Below, one piece after another: positions 1 through 11,718 of a stretch of DNA of 64,000 nt; positions within the stretch are counted from its first letter, which is position 1; every line of letters starts with the position of its first letter. The stretch lies in NCBI RefSeq assembly GCF_964340395.1, contig NW_027554297.1, forward strand, positions 25,001-89,000, in the 5' to 3' direction. Both the position numbers and the translations under genes were made by a program. Origin of the DNA: Glandiceps talaboti. Taxonomy: Eukaryota; Hemichordata; Enteropneusta; Spengelidae. A model generated the notes under the pieces. It did not search any database. It was given only the letters and a program-made list of their open reading frames with translations, and was not told the origin of the DNA.

Positions 1-257
1 AAGCAGTGGGATTACTTCTTTTAAACCAATTGATTCCAGTCCCTTTCCATGTCTGACAGCATTCAAACCATGTTCTAAAATATTTAACTGGAGGAGGGCC
101 ATATTTTTAAGGAAGGAAATTAGGGAGGGACACTTTTGGCTAAACAGAATCTGAGGAGGGTCACCTTTTACGTAACAGTCCAGGCCTGATTTCCCCTGTC
201 CCTTCCCTCCCCTCCCCTCCCCTTTTTAATTAGTGAAGGCTCCCTTAAAACAGTCCT
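1..257. repeat. G/C-rich dispersed repeat fragment
   Basis: No gene is seen. The segment holds purine-rich blocks of the form GGAGGGTCAC followed by a run of CCCTCCC and the tail TGAAGGCTCCCTTA. The same blocks recur near 4560-4680 and, rearranged, near 55125-55275, so this is a copy of a dispersed family. Its class is unknown. Confidence 0.5.
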
Positions 258-525
258 TGGTCTATTCAAAGAGGTGTTAGGTTCTCCCCTAATACCTCCA
301 TGGTATATTCAAAGAGGTGTTAGGTTCTCCCCTAATACCTCCTTGGTATATTCAGGGAGGTGTTAGGTTCTCCCCTAATACCTCCTTGGTATATTCAGGT
401 AGGTGTTAGGTTCTCCCCTAATACCTCCTTGGTATATTCAGGGAGGTGTTCGATTCTCCCCTAATACCTCCTTGGTATATTCAGGGAGGTGTTCGATTCT
501 CCCCTAATACCTCCATGGTATATTC
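258..525. repeat. 43-bp tandem array of hairpin units (6 copies)
   Basis: Six head-to-tail copies of a 43-bp unit. Each unit contains GAGGTGTTAG and its inverted partner CTAATACCTC around a short TTCTCC loop, so each copy can fold into a stem-loop. Units differ by a few substitutions (TTAGGTT versus TTCGATT). The related locus near 57760 has the flanking ATGGTATATTCAAC but no array, so the array expanded in this copy only. Confidence 0.85.
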
Positions 526-1590
526 AACATACAGTATTCTTGGGATGCAGGTATTAATTTTGTATGTCAACATCATTACAGGATACGCTGTCTTAAATGT
601 AGTCTAATCTAGACTTTGAGATCACACTCTGTCGGAAACAAAACTTTCACCAATTGTATCTGTTGTGAGGTGTGTTGTGTTGTGTTGTGTTGTGTTGTTC
701 CAAAGTTGTGTTCTTCATTTTGTTTTAAGTCTTTCATGTAAAATGTTGGTGAAATTATCAAACACCTAGATTCTCCATCGCAATTAATACACATTGGTAA
801 CGCTGACACCACTGGTTTCCCCTTCTTCTTTAGACATCCTATATGTGCCAATCTCTTCCTAGAATGTTATGTCTTCTTCTGAATTCAAAACTCTTTGAAA
901 CTTCTTCACCAATTTAACTGCAATAAAGAGAATGTTTGATTGAAATTAAGAAAATCTTATAAAGTGCCAAAGAACATTCATTATATTATAATTTTTTATC
1001 ATTAGCCGAGATATATTTGTCAAAATTAATGTATACACTTATAGTGGATTATATATTATTCTTGTGAAACTCATTCTTGTAAAAAAAAATCTAAAATCAA
1101 TTTAATGTTCTTCAGCGTATTATATAGTACACAAAATAAATGATGATATATTACTGTCATCTCTTTCTTATAAATCTCTGAAAGAATATGACAGGGTCAC
1201 AGATATTGATTCTTTTCAAAACTCTTTCTGGTTATTTAACAAGGAAGTGTTTTGCTCTTCTGACAAAAATTGTATTCAGTTCTTGTAACTTTTTTCCAAT
1301 AGTTTTGTTATTGTGGTCTACAGAGATGTTATGATAGATAGTCTTGTCAGTTATCATGTCTAATTAAAACATAGCATAAGTGAAATCCTGTTAGATTACA
1401 TCACAAAATATTTGAAGAATATAAACATATTTTAAATTGTGTTCAACATTTGATATTGGCTTGTGTAACTGTTAACTGACGAACAATTGACTTTGGTGTA
1501 GTTGTGATGCTTGAGTCTATAAAATGTTGAAAAAAAGAAGACGGTTCATTTGACAGTTTTTAGAGTGTTTGGATAATTACATTTGTATGT
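526..1590. repeat. Copy 1 of an ancient ~1-kb duplication (partner 57755-60140)
   Basis: Collinear, diverged similarity to 57755-60140. Shared blocks include CACACTCTGTC, ATTAATACACATTG, CAATAAAGAGAATG and CATTTGACAGTTTTT, in the same order and orientation. This copy is continuous; the partner carries a ~1.3-kb insertion. Short open frames here (for example around 609-851) lack recognisable domains or splice signals, and I see no gene. Confidence 0.75.
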
Positions 1591-2865
1591 CAATATACAA
1601 ACCCATTTACACTAAATAGATGGTAAAGCTCAGGTAAGGAGGTGCTGTCCCTTTTAGATCTTACAGTTTTGAAATGTTAATGTAATTATGTTAAAATGGG
1701 ATTAGTCAGTTCATCATATTGGTTCATGTTATAGTCTCTCAACAAATACATGGTCTATTACACCTTTGTGAGATTTCACTAGTTATGAGCATGGTAGTTA
1801 AGGTAATATTATCATTGAGGTATAAGGGGAGATACCTGAATGGTATAAATGATTCATTTCTGTATTGCAACAAACTCTGTAATATTGTTTTAACAAGACA
1901 TGTAATCCTTGCATTGAATTCCATTCTAATCAAAACTATCACAAATGGCTCATCAAAATATGTATTCAATAAGATTAACATGTATATGTATATGTAGGTG
2001 ACATTTGTAAAGACAAATTTGTTTGGAGTTTACCATTCTAGAATGGTAGGTGATACTTCCATGGATAGCTATAAATAAATAACACAAACACAGATTGTTA
2101 GAGCATAATTATAACGACTGTTGTATTCTTATAAGACTGATAACATGTTGGGAAGAGAGAGAGAGAGCGAGCAAGTTACATCCTCATTAAGATATATATT
2201 ATTGGTAACTTAAGAGAATCAATATGCATGTGTTTAGGGTTTCTTAGCATTTCTACTATAGTGCGATTGAAAGATGTGATTTCAGGCGGTGTATTTAAAA
2301 TGAAAAATATGGTTTTATCACTTAGTATTTATATGCAATCAGATTCCAGAGTTCTACACAAATTGTTGCCGATTTCGAGAATTGTCATGTGCTTGGCGTT
2401 TTGATGGGAATAAGCCCACAACCTCCAGTTTGCAATATTATAGTATTATTTAGTATTTATGCAATCAGATTCTAGAGTTCTACTCTAGTAATTTCTATTA
2501 ACTGCCTTACTTAAAAATCAAATCCCACGTTTATCACACTTTGTTGTTTGTATTTGTCTTTATTGTCATCACAATTTCAGTCTAATGTCCGAAATAAAAT
2601 GTGTATGTGTATATAACAGTGACTGTGTTTGAGTTAAGTCATTTTTAACATAATTACACCACCCGAAATCACTTTATAAGCACGCTTTTGGTAATAATAC
2701 AATAAAAAGTGATAAAATCAAAGCATGCCCTATTTGGTTGAATTCAACATTTTTTGAACATATGCTGTCTATTTATCCGTTATACAATAAAAGTGATAAA
2801 AACCATATTTTAAGTGTACTCCCAAAATCTGGATTTTTTAAATCTCTATTCGTAGGCAATGACAG
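1591..2865. other. Non-coding, AT-rich; nothing recognised
   Basis: No open frame of protein-like character and no RNA gene seen. A short local duplication (TTTATGCAATCAGATTC plus flank) occurs near 2326 and 2456, and a short GAGA run at about 2156-2168. Confidence 0.5.
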
Positions 2866-2985
2866 TTTACCAGGGGGGGGGGGGGAGGATAGGTCCGGGG
2901 CATTTGTCCTATGGGGGCATTTGTCCGGGTGGCATTTGTCTGGGGGCATTTGTCCTAGAACTGTGTAGAACACAATATTGCACAT
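2866..2985. repeat. G-run followed by four GGGGCATTTGTCC-like units
   Basis: A run of G is followed by four imperfect copies of GGGGGCATTTGTCC, ending in CTAGAACTGTGTAGAACAC. Both strands are open here only because of the repeat. It may be one end of a dispersed element. Confidence 0.6.
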
Positions 2986-3030
2986 AGTTGAGTATTCTTA
3001 AGTTGCATAGTCTTTTCAGTAGGATGGTGG

Positions 3031-3985
3031 TTATATTACATGGCCACTTCTGGATTTCATTGGTGACTTGGGTGGTGTAGCAACTATTGGTTTAGGTGAT
3101 AATGATGTTGCTTCCTTGACATCAGGTCGGTTGGACCGTTCAGAATTACTCCTTGTAGACAGTGGTGGTTTGATGATATTGGGAGTATGAGATGTCGTGT
3201 TTGTTTCTCCCAAGTCTTTAGAATCTGCTGGTTCCATTATTTTCTTGAGGTGTGCTCTGCTATGTCGATAAGTTGTGTCGGATGACTCAACTTCTTAAGA
3301 TCTTTCATCCAAACGCTGTGTGACAATGGCTTTTGGCCATTTCTTTTTTCCTAGAATGAACGGTTTCATTCTAACCACATCACCTTCTTCTAACACTGGG
3401 AGATCATCTAAGTTTCTGTCATAGTATACTGCTTGTGTTCTAGTCCTATGGTTCATTAGGTGTTGTGCTTGATTTGAGCTTCTTTGTTGCGTTGATGCAG
3501 TAGTGTGAGGTGAATGTTACTGTTGGATTTCTTACACTTCCTCAGGAGTTGTTTGGCTATCTTGACAGCTGCTTCAACTTTACCATTTGCCTTGCTCTTG
3601 TATGGGCTGATAGTAAGATATTCAAAGTCCCATACTTTTGAGAATGTTGCAAACTCAGTAGAGATGTATTGTGGTCCATTGTCGGAAACTAACTCTTCTG
3701 TGATTCCATATCGAGCAAAGGGCTGTTTTGTTTTCCTTATAACTGTTGAAGATTTGGTGTCTGGAAGTTTATCCAGTTCATAAAAGTTGCTATAGTAATC
3801 AACAGTTACCAAGTAGTCTCAATTATCATAGGTAAACAAATCGGATGCTACCTTTTGCCATGGTCTGTGTGGTTCATCAATGTTTCCTTGCACTGGCTGG
3901 ATTCATTTGTTCAGCAAGTTTCACATGATGTGATATATTTCGTTATATCAGCATTGCTCATTGTTTTAAAATACATTATACATTG
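3031..3985 (-). pseudogene. Gypsy-type retrotransposon integrase remnant
   Basis: The C-terminal part of a Ty3/Gypsy-like polyprotein that once inserted element DNA into the host genome. The three catalytic acidic positions are visible: VTVDYYS (D), SDNGPQY (D) and GKVEAAVK (E), within a mostly open 119-codon stretch (3456-3812). Upstream a half zinc knuckle (TSCETC) precedes a TGA and a shifted frame; another TGA sits at about 3819-3821. Downstream the frame shifts near 3456-3500 into a segment with EEGDVVRMKPF and VTQRLDE, typical of the region after the integrase core, which is broken by TAA at about 3295-3297 and finally ends at 3031. No LTR, protease or reverse transcriptase is visible nearby. 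It is a dead fragment; the family assignment is firm, the clade is not. Confidence 0.88.
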
Positions 3986-4204
3986 TCATATAACCGCAAA
4001 ATGTGCATATGAGCCACATATGCAAAGATTGACCTGTATCACATACATGCTGAAACCAGTCATTGGCTTCATAATATCTTGCTTCGTGAGAATGTCCATT
4101 GAGCAGAAAATAGTGAAGAATATTTTATTTTCACTGGAATTATCGTTAAAAACGGTAATAAACAGTACTCAACATGTTTTAGAATTTCACAGGTAATATG
4201 TGTG

Positions 4205-4440
4205 TCAAGTGCAGTTTCTTGTTCTACTCCTTAAAACATGTTGATACCCTGTATTTGGCTTGTCAACACAGCCTGTGTATGTGTAAAGTGCACTGTTATT
4301 GTTGATAATTTTGGTTCAGACTAAAATTCACTTTTCAAAAATAATAATGCAGTGTGTACATATACAGGCTGTGCTTACAAGCATTTACCAAACACAGGAG
4401 TGTTTCAATGTGCCTTATGGAGTAGAACAAGAAACTAAAA
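4205..4440. repeat. Imperfect foldback (MITE-like) element
   Basis: The left part (TTTCTTGTTCTACTCC, CAGCCTGTGTATGTG) is mirrored in inverted order on the right (CATATACAGGCTG, GGAGTAGAACAAGAAAC). The arms are roughly 100 bp with indels and the centre lies near 4330. There is no coding capacity, consistent with an old non-autonomous hairpin element. Confidence 0.6.
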
Positions 4441-4556
4441 ACTGTAGTTGATACACAGAACAAAACATACTGAAAAAATCATCAAAAGTTACAGCTACTG
4501 TCCCTTTAATCTGTCCACATAATTTCCATCCATCCATCTATCAGTGAATTTGTCAT

Positions 4557-4680
4557 TTTGAGATGGGGGAGGGTCACATTTTAGAACTTGGGATTGGGGG
4601 GAGGGTCACATTTTACAGCTCAGACATACCCTAAATCCCCCCTCCCTCATAATTACTGAAGGCTCCCTTATAAAGTATGC
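4557..4680. repeat. Second copy of the G/C-rich dispersed repeat
   Basis: Two GGAGGGTCACATTTTA blocks, then CCCCCCTCCCTCATAATTAC and TGAAGGCTCCCTTA, matching the order seen in 60-250. Confidence 0.6.
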
Positions 4681-4727
4681 AAATGGAGTATTTATACAGA
4701 GTCATGTATTTATATCAGAGAGAGATC

Positions 4728-4758
<31 letters not shown>

Positions 4759-5497
4759 GATCTTTACCACTCTGGTCATTGTTGTGTCCAGATGATGGTA
4801 GCAGATCAAGAGCGAATAAGGATGGAAGTAAAATGAGAAGTGTTGATGGGATATGTGTTGGACATTTCTACCAGAGGCTTCTAAAACATGACAGCAACAT
4901 TTTGTGATGTTGTGATTGTAGGAAGGGATGTCATGGACAATGCACAGTCATGCATGCATGACTGAAAGCAGGTCTCCAATATATTGTCCATTGTGTTTGT
5001 GGTGGTGACTGTTCTTAAGCATATCTGTCTTGTGATACATGTCTAGTACAATAGTAATAAATCACATAAACAGTTCCCCTGAGATCATTTAATACTCCAT
5101 TATATACCAATAGAAGTGAAAAATGCACCACTGCAATCATTTAAATATAAATGTGTTACTTTAGATTTGATAGTGAATATAGTATATTAGAAAAATAACG
5201 TTAAACTTGTGGTCTTGTTGCTAGGCATATTTGCATACATATTTAGATTTTTTATTAATTTGCCTACCCTTTCCAGGTTTGCATCATTCAGTCATTTTTG
5301 AATCCACATTCACTTACCTACTCATACCTTTTGTTGTCTTTGTAATATGCATCACAATATAGCTAAGGCTGTGGACATGGTTGCTAGAACCAATTGTGTC
5401 AAAATGATTTCAACAACACCTGCAGAATAACACCTCCAGAAACATCCCTACTAAATTTAACTCCATTCACCATGCAGTTTAAAGATACAAATTTTTA
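4681..5497. other. Non-coding; one GACA microsatellite
   Basis: A short (GACA)n tract lies at about 4732-4758. No gene, RNA or clear repeat boundary is seen in the rest. Confidence 0.5.
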
Positions 5498-6797
5498 TTA
5501 GCACAACTGAACTAGGTTCAGTAGTGCTATAGTCATCAAGAAATGTGTGTGTGTGTGTGTAAACAACATAAAGTAAAAAACCGCCACGCTGATTGGTTTG
5601 GTATTTGGTGGGGACATTACTTGTGGTGTCTAGATGGAGAATTGTTCAAATGAAAATGATCGCATCAGAGATGTGCATTTTGGGTGAAAAAATTGGATAT
5701 GTGGCCAAACATGATGATCCCTTCAGTGACTTGCAAATTAAGGTTAAAAATGTAGTTTTTTAGTCAAAAGTCCAATAATTCCAAAGGCACTTGGTTGATT
5801 TGGATGTAATTTCACAGGGATGTTTCTGGGTATGTAGATCAGGTGATATTAATTACATCCCTTTAGAAATATGCAAATTAGAGCTAAAAAACCATGATTC
5901 TTTAGTTGAAATGCCAGTCAGGCAAAAAGAGTATACAGAAATTATTGTTTTATTGATCTAATTAAACCATGAGAATTGTTATGGGGTACTTGACATAATG
6001 TAACAATTGTGAGTGAATGGCACTGAAATTAATCTTTCCCTGAGGTTGCTTGAATACTGTGCCTACATTGTGCCGAACTTGAACACTGAACTACACTGTG
6101 GTTCAAGGTAAAATGTCTGTCTGTCTGTTTGTTTGTCTGTCTGTCTTGTAGATGATGCAGTGATTTTGGTATTGTACTTTACCTCTCGAACTATTGGAGA
6201 TGAGATTTGGTTATGATTCTGAAAGTGTTACTGTTAGTATGCAAATTGTAAATGTGTCATACTTATGTAATTGGCCCTAGCAACCATGACCACACCCTTA
6301 GCAACAGTCAAATGATAGGTTTCTTGACAATTATAACAGGGATGGGTTTGCAAGTGAATAAACATTATTGTAGAATATGTAAATACCCTTAGCAACAAGA
6401 CCATGCCCATAGCAACAGGTAAGCAATGACGTATAATGCCACAATAACACTGGTGATGGGAAGGTAATTGAATGAGCATTGCGAAATTGTATGCCGAGAA
6501 ACAAGATAGTGCCCATAGTTAATAGATAATTTGGAACAGCCAAATTATCACGTTTATTGCAAAGATAATAACAATTACTGTAATAAAAAGACAAATGAAT
6601 GAACAGTCAAAAAATGTATGCAAATGTACCTAGCAACAAGACCACGCCCATAGCAACAGCCAAATGATCACATATATCACAAAGATAGCAACATGGTTGG
6701 ATACTAGGTATCTTGATAGTCATTCAGCAAATAAACACCTATACCTAGCATGGATCAATATGGATAAACATTTTTAAAAACTGTACAGTTGTGCTAC
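5498..6797. mobile_element. 1.3-kb non-autonomous element with TAGCACAACTG ends
   Basis: The left end reads TTAGCACAACTG (5498-5509). The right end reads CAGTTGTGCTAC (6786-6797), its inverted complement apart from the outermost base. Next to the left end is a TTCAGTAGTGCTATAG block, then a short TG tract, then degenerate ~110-bp subrepeats (AATTGTTCAAATGAAAATGA, ATATGCAAATTA). The right half has several copies of a block with GCCTAGCAACAAGACCACGCCCATAGCAAC-like sequence. There is no coding capacity. Relatives in the window lie near 7640, 42605, 43965, 55900, 58197 and 60140-61110. The size and inverted ends fit a non-autonomous DNA transposon; the superfamily is unknown. Confidence 0.7.
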
Positions 6798-6837
6798 AAT
6801 GCCATTGGCGCTATTTTATATTATATGATGTAACATA

Positions 6838-6990
6838 TTATTAATACATTAGTGTTTGTACTACATGTACAGTGTATGCTATGATAAATTAATACATCAG
6901 TGTTTGTATTACATGTACAGTGTATGCTATGATAAATTAATACATCAGTGTTTGTACTACATGTACAGTGTATGCTATGATAAATCAATA
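6838..6990. repeat. 48-bp tandem repeat, 3 copies
   Basis: Three units containing TACATGTACAGTGTATGCTA and AATACATCAGTGTTTGTA. The short frames open on both strands are by-products of the 48-bp (multiple of three) period. Confidence 0.85.
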
Positions 6991-7294
6991 CAGTCAAGTG
7001 CAATGTTCATCTGCTTTGCAATATCCATAGTACATTTTAACATCGTACATATTAACCAAAATAAACACTTCTATAGTACCTATTTAGTGTAATTGTTACA
7101 AATTTTATATAGTTTTAGATAAAGTGTTTTCTCTGTGAACATTTTAAAATATCAACCAACATAACAATAACAATACGTTGAAATAAAATATTTTATTTGT
7201 TTACAAGATAAAATTACAATACTTATTGTAATTATTGATATGATCCATTTTTTATTACAGAAAGAGTAATATGAATTTTTTCTTTTAATTATAG

Positions 7295-7387
7295 AGGAAC
7301 AAAACAAGTCTACATTATGCTGCTAAGAATCAACATTTGGATATCTTTAAATTGTTGGTGGATGCTGGTGCACGAAGAAATAACATA
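7295..7387 (+). CDS. Ankyrin-repeat exon (93 nt, phase 0)
   Basis: An internal exon of an ankyrin-repeat protein. It translates to 31 residues with the canonical pattern TSLHYAAKNQHLDIFKLLV followed by DAGARRNNI, that is the TPLHxAA helix start, the second helix and the GA-x-x-N turn. It is preceded by a pyrimidine-rich tract and ATAG and followed by GTAAGT. Both borders are phase 0 and the exon covers about one repeat, the usual arrangement in ankyrin genes. Ankyrin repeats bind protein partners; which protein this is cannot be told from one repeat. The partner exon is probably 46808-46900. No stop or start codon is expected in an internal exon. Confidence 0.85.
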
Positions 7388-7639
7388 GTAAGTTGAGTTT
7401 AGATGAGGTAATCTTTTATGTATCTATTACGTGACGACTACACCTATTCCAATGTGACATAGAATATGTTTGATGATAACTTCTTGATATGATAAGGTAA
7501 GTATTCACATGTTTTCATAAGACAACCACCTTGCCATAGTACTAAATCCGATAAGTATATTGTTAATGGCCTTTAATATCATGTTTACATGTAATGTTGA
7601 AGTAAAGAACTATATGTAAACATTATTTTTGGTGCTCAT

Positions 7640-8330
7640 GTAATTTTTATTGACCTGATAAGATTCAGTAGTGCTATAGGCATGACAAAGTGTGCGTGTG
7701 TGTGTGTGTGTGTGTATGTGTGTGTGTGTATGTGTGTGTGTGTGTGTGTGTATGTGTGTGTGTATGTGTGTGTGTGTGTATGTGTATGTGTGTGTGTATG
7801 TGTGTGTGTGTATGTGTGTGTGTGTGTGTGTGTATGTGTGTATGTGTGTAAACAAGTTAAAGTAAAAAAATGCTGGACCGATTACTATTTGGTAGTGATG
7901 TTACCTCTGATATCTAGTTGGGAAATTGTTCAAATGAAAATGATTGCATCAGAGATGTCCATTTTTGGGTAAAAAAAAGGTGATTTTTGGTAAAACAAAA
8001 CTTAAACTCCAAAATTACTGAGCAGCTTGGCCTGAAATATATGATGGGAACATTCTTAGAGGTGACTAAATTTAGATTTGTTCATGACAAGATGATTCCA
8101 TCAGTAATATGCAAAATTAATGTGACTTTTTGGTAAAAAATCTTTAATTCCAAAACTACTCAGCAGATTGGGCTGAAATTTAATTTGGATGTATCTGAGG
8201 GGGTATGGATGAAGAAATATTAAGCAAATAATGATCTCACACAGTAATATGCAAAGTAGGTGTAAAATGTGAATTTTGGTCAAAAGTTTATATCTCAATA
8301 TGTACAAGTTTGGTCAACTGCATTGCCAAA
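7640..8330. repeat. Partial copy of the TAGCACAACTG element family with long TG tract
   Basis: Begins with the GATTCAGTAGTGCTATAGGCAT block, continues through a ~165-bp (TG)n/TATG microsatellite (about 7690-7850), then the AAACAAGTTAAAGTAAAAAA block and ~110-bp subrepeats (AATTGTTCAAATGAAAATGA at about 7925; AGCAGATTGGGCTGAAAT at about 8161). The terminal TTAGCACAACTG is missing, so the copy is truncated or decayed. The His/Thr- or Val/Cys-rich frames across the TG tract are not genes. Confidence 0.65.
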
Positions 8331-8964
8331 GACACAGTAATAAGGCTGACCCAATTCACATAGATTGGCACTCAGAGAATGTTTACTATATAAAAGTTCA
8401 TTCCAACAACAAAACAGCCAATCAGGAAACAGTTATACTATGTAAACATTCAAAAAATGAGATTACGATATGTCATCATGCAACATATACAGTCGTCGCT
8501 GTGTCCTTGCACTGCAGTTGGATATAGGTGATGCCTAGGGTACGGGGCAAGTGTTGGATTAAAGTGAGGTTAACTTATATTACTAAATATTGTCAGCTGT
8601 AGCCATTTTAAACAAATGACAATTATACAGTAAAGAATTTAAGGTATTTACTATCACTAGACGTTATTTATTTGACCGTTGATGTTTATTTTTTGTATAT
8701 TTCCGAGCTCTCAAATTAATTTTCACAAGTTAGTGTAGGAGTTAGAGTGCCTTCTCGATCGTGCTTACGCACTCACTTAGCAAACCCTTCAGGTCACCCT
8801 CTAGTGGTAAATTTAGCAACAGCGCGAGCTTCTGTGGGTTCGTCCAGCATGTGTAGCTTTGGTATTAATGCTACATGTGGAAAAGTGAACTCTTAGATAC
8901 ATAAACATACCTCTGATATTAGTAGCTGTACTGGAATAATGATATATAATCTCCCAGTGTAACA
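8331..8964. other. Non-coding; nothing recognised
   Basis: Unique-looking AT-rich DNA. No gene, RNA or clear repeat is seen apart from a locally GC-richer stretch at 8740-8870. Confidence 0.45.
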
Positions 8965-9639
8965 TTTTTTAAAAGTCCGCTGTAAAATAGAATCCGGGTA
9001 AGGTGTATGCGCATGCACAAGAATGGGCCTGCATTAAATTTTACGTTGTACACCATAACATTGTATTCCCCTGTAAAATAACATCCGGTCCGATCTACTA
9101 TCACCAGTTCCAAATGAGTTGTGATTGGTTGTGTGTGTTATTAGAGAATGGCCATTATATTTTCAATCTACACACAAAACGAAGCTTCATTCTCAAAACA
9201 TCTGGGGAGGGCGGAGGTCGGAGAATCGAGGGCAAGTACTTCCAAAATTTTCAGCCTCTGTTACTTGAGAAAAACTGTGATTAGAAGGGTGTACTTGAAA
9301 ATAAAATAAATAATTCTGTAGAAATGAATTTGTATTATGCACACTATCATATACATCCAGGGGCATACTAGCCTAGAATCAAATCGATTGCGGATTTTGA
9401 TTTCAAATGATGAGTAAATAATGAATTCAAATTCCCCATTGACATGGATTCCATACATAAAGCCTTAAATTATGATATGTATCGGTAAATAAATTATAAT
9501 TATATAACATCTGAAAATATGTAATAGCTATACCTAAAGTCTAAATATACACTATCAGTACAGGATAAATAACTGCAAAAAGAATGAGATAAATAAATAA
9601 GTAGTATATCATCAATAATAAAATTCAATCTTTATTGCG

Positions 9640-11390
9640 TAACATCATGCTTTAGCGAGCATGGTAAAGCATACAAAAATAAGTAAATAAAATACAATTA
9701 CTTAGCCAACTGCTATATTTTTTACATTAACAAGAAAGTTTCCAAGAGAAAGTTTATCATCTGCAGACAAAATATGTAAAAATTTACTTTTGTTATCTAA
9801 GGAATGAAAATTGTAATTACTTAATGAAAAAGAAGAAAAAGGTTTCTTTCTCTCATTTATGTATTGAGAACAAATAATTAAATGATGAAATTCATCTTCG
9901 ACCATATTTTGACAAAATTTACAGAATCTTTCATCCGCAGGAATCTTAGGAGTACAACACCTTCCTAATTCCATTTGAATGTTATAATCTGAAATTCTAA
10001 ATTTAGTCACTAGTGTTCTATGAACAGGATTTTTAATATGAACAAGGTATTTCTGAAAAACAAAATCTGTTTTAAACAATCTATATGTTCTCAATTTGTT
10101 TTTATCAGTACTATTTCTTCTAATGTCATTATGTAATTCCCTGAACCAAGATTTACAAAATTCTTTACATAAATTATCATGAATTTTTTTGATTGTATAA
10201 TTGAATTTGCAAAGATTTGACCAAATGCTGTTCTCACTATTTTTATCAAGTAAATTTCTTATATAAATGCCCCATTTTGAGTAACGCATAGAAGACATAT
10301 ATAGGCTGCTCTCAGTAAACCATCTCCATCAACAATTAATCTATACCAATACTTGAGCATCAGTTTCATTACAGTGAAATTGATAGGAAAACGACCCAAT
10401 TCTCCAATAATACCACACCTTGAGGCCTTTTTAAAAAACCCAAGTAAAAATCTATAAAAAGAAAAACTAACATCATCAAGAAAATTTCTTTTGCTATCAA
10501 TTTCATAACCCCAAACTTCACAACCATAAGTCATAATAGGAACAATTAAACGATCAAAAAGATCTAGCGCAACGTCAATAGAAATACTCCCATTTGGAGA
10601 AATAGTTCTACGTAAACTAAACAGAGCTCTCATCGATTTAAGTTTTAAATTATTGAAGTTTTGTTTAAATTTACCATTAGCAGAAATGATGATACCAAGA
10701 TAACAGTATTCTTTTACAATGTCAAGTGTAATGCCATCAAAATAAAAGTTCACTCCCTTAATTAATTGATTTCCTTTAGTAAATACAATGACTTTAGTTT
10801 TCTTAATATTGATTGTTAACTTCCACTTTGTACAAAAACAGTGTAATTTATCTAAGCAACTTTGCAACCCAGCTTTAGTTTCAGAGAATAATAACAGATC
10901 ATCAGCATATAAAATACAATTCAGAGACAAACTTGTAAGTTTTACAGGGCTATCATTCAAATCAAAAATTGATGGAAGATCATTTAAAAAAATATTGAAT
11001 AAAGTAGGACTTAAGTTACATCCTTGTTTAACACCAACAAAAGATTGAAAATTCTTGGTAATACCAACACCCGTTTTAACACAATATTGTACATTATCAT
11101 ACATAGATTTGACAAGGTGGTAAAACTTACCATTTACACCATATTTTCTTAATTTCCAAAATAAACCTGTGCGCCAAACACTATCAAAAGCCTTTCGAAA
11201 ATCTACAAAACAAGACTTTGTGTAAAGATGTTTGCTATCATTACCTTCAACTGTAGAATAAACACATTTTTCAACTGCTGACTTAAGTACAAAAATATTA
11301 TCAGATGTTCTTCTTTTAGCTCTAAAACCTGAATAAATTACATCATCACAATACAGCAAGTTCTTTTCATTCCAATAAACAATAGAATAT
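9640..11390 (-). mobile_element. 5'-truncated non-LTR (LINE) retrotransposon
   Basis: A minus-strand LINE whose 3' end lies near 9640 (an AATAAA-containing tail on the minus strand) and whose 5' end is truncated within the reverse transcriptase near 11390. It sits inside the larger 8970-19860 element, so it inserted later. No ORF1 or endonuclease domain is present. Confidence 0.8.
9702..11359 (-). pseudogene. LINE reverse transcriptase ORF2, one frameshift
   Basis: The reverse transcriptase copied element RNA into DNA at the insertion site. The first frame (11359-10259) shows the ordered RT blocks: CFVDFRKAFDSVWR (palm aspartate), GVKQGCNLSP, ILYADDLLLFS (YADD active site) and KTKVIVF, followed by the thumb region with YGCEVWGY. 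The second frame (10298-9702) carries the usual LINE C-terminal block with the zinc-like FCKFCQ and EFHHLIIC. The frames overlap by 40 nt and differ by one base, and the overlap encodes the same junction segment in two frames, so one indel explains the break. The start is missing: only the fingers motif SDNIFVL remains at the N-terminus. I cannot fix the clade with confidence. Confidence 0.88.
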
Positions 11391-11682
11391 GAAAAAAAAT
11401 AGAAACCATATCAAGATTATAAAATATGATAAACTCGTGTCTTTTGTTGTCATCATAATCCTTGAAAGCCATCTCCTGAATATGTTCATTACCCTCACTA
11501 CCTTCCATCATAAATCATCAACCCCTGTGAATAAATGTAATATCAGCAGTGGTACAATCACTTCAATTTTTAACACCTGCATCACCATCTCCACCCCTAG
11601 TACCATTAACTTTGCTGACGTCACCTCTATCATCATCATCATCATCGTCGTCATCGTCGTCACCACCACCACCACCACCATT

Positions 11683-11718
<36 letters not shown>

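Noticed and set aside
3514-3783. Plus-strand frame opposite the Gypsy integrase
   Set aside because: Antisense shadow; the minus strand carries the recognisable catalytic motifs.
7690-7855. Open frames rich in His/Thr or Val/Cys
   Set aside because: They are translations of a (TG)n microsatellite, as also at 42655-42735 and 43932-44201.
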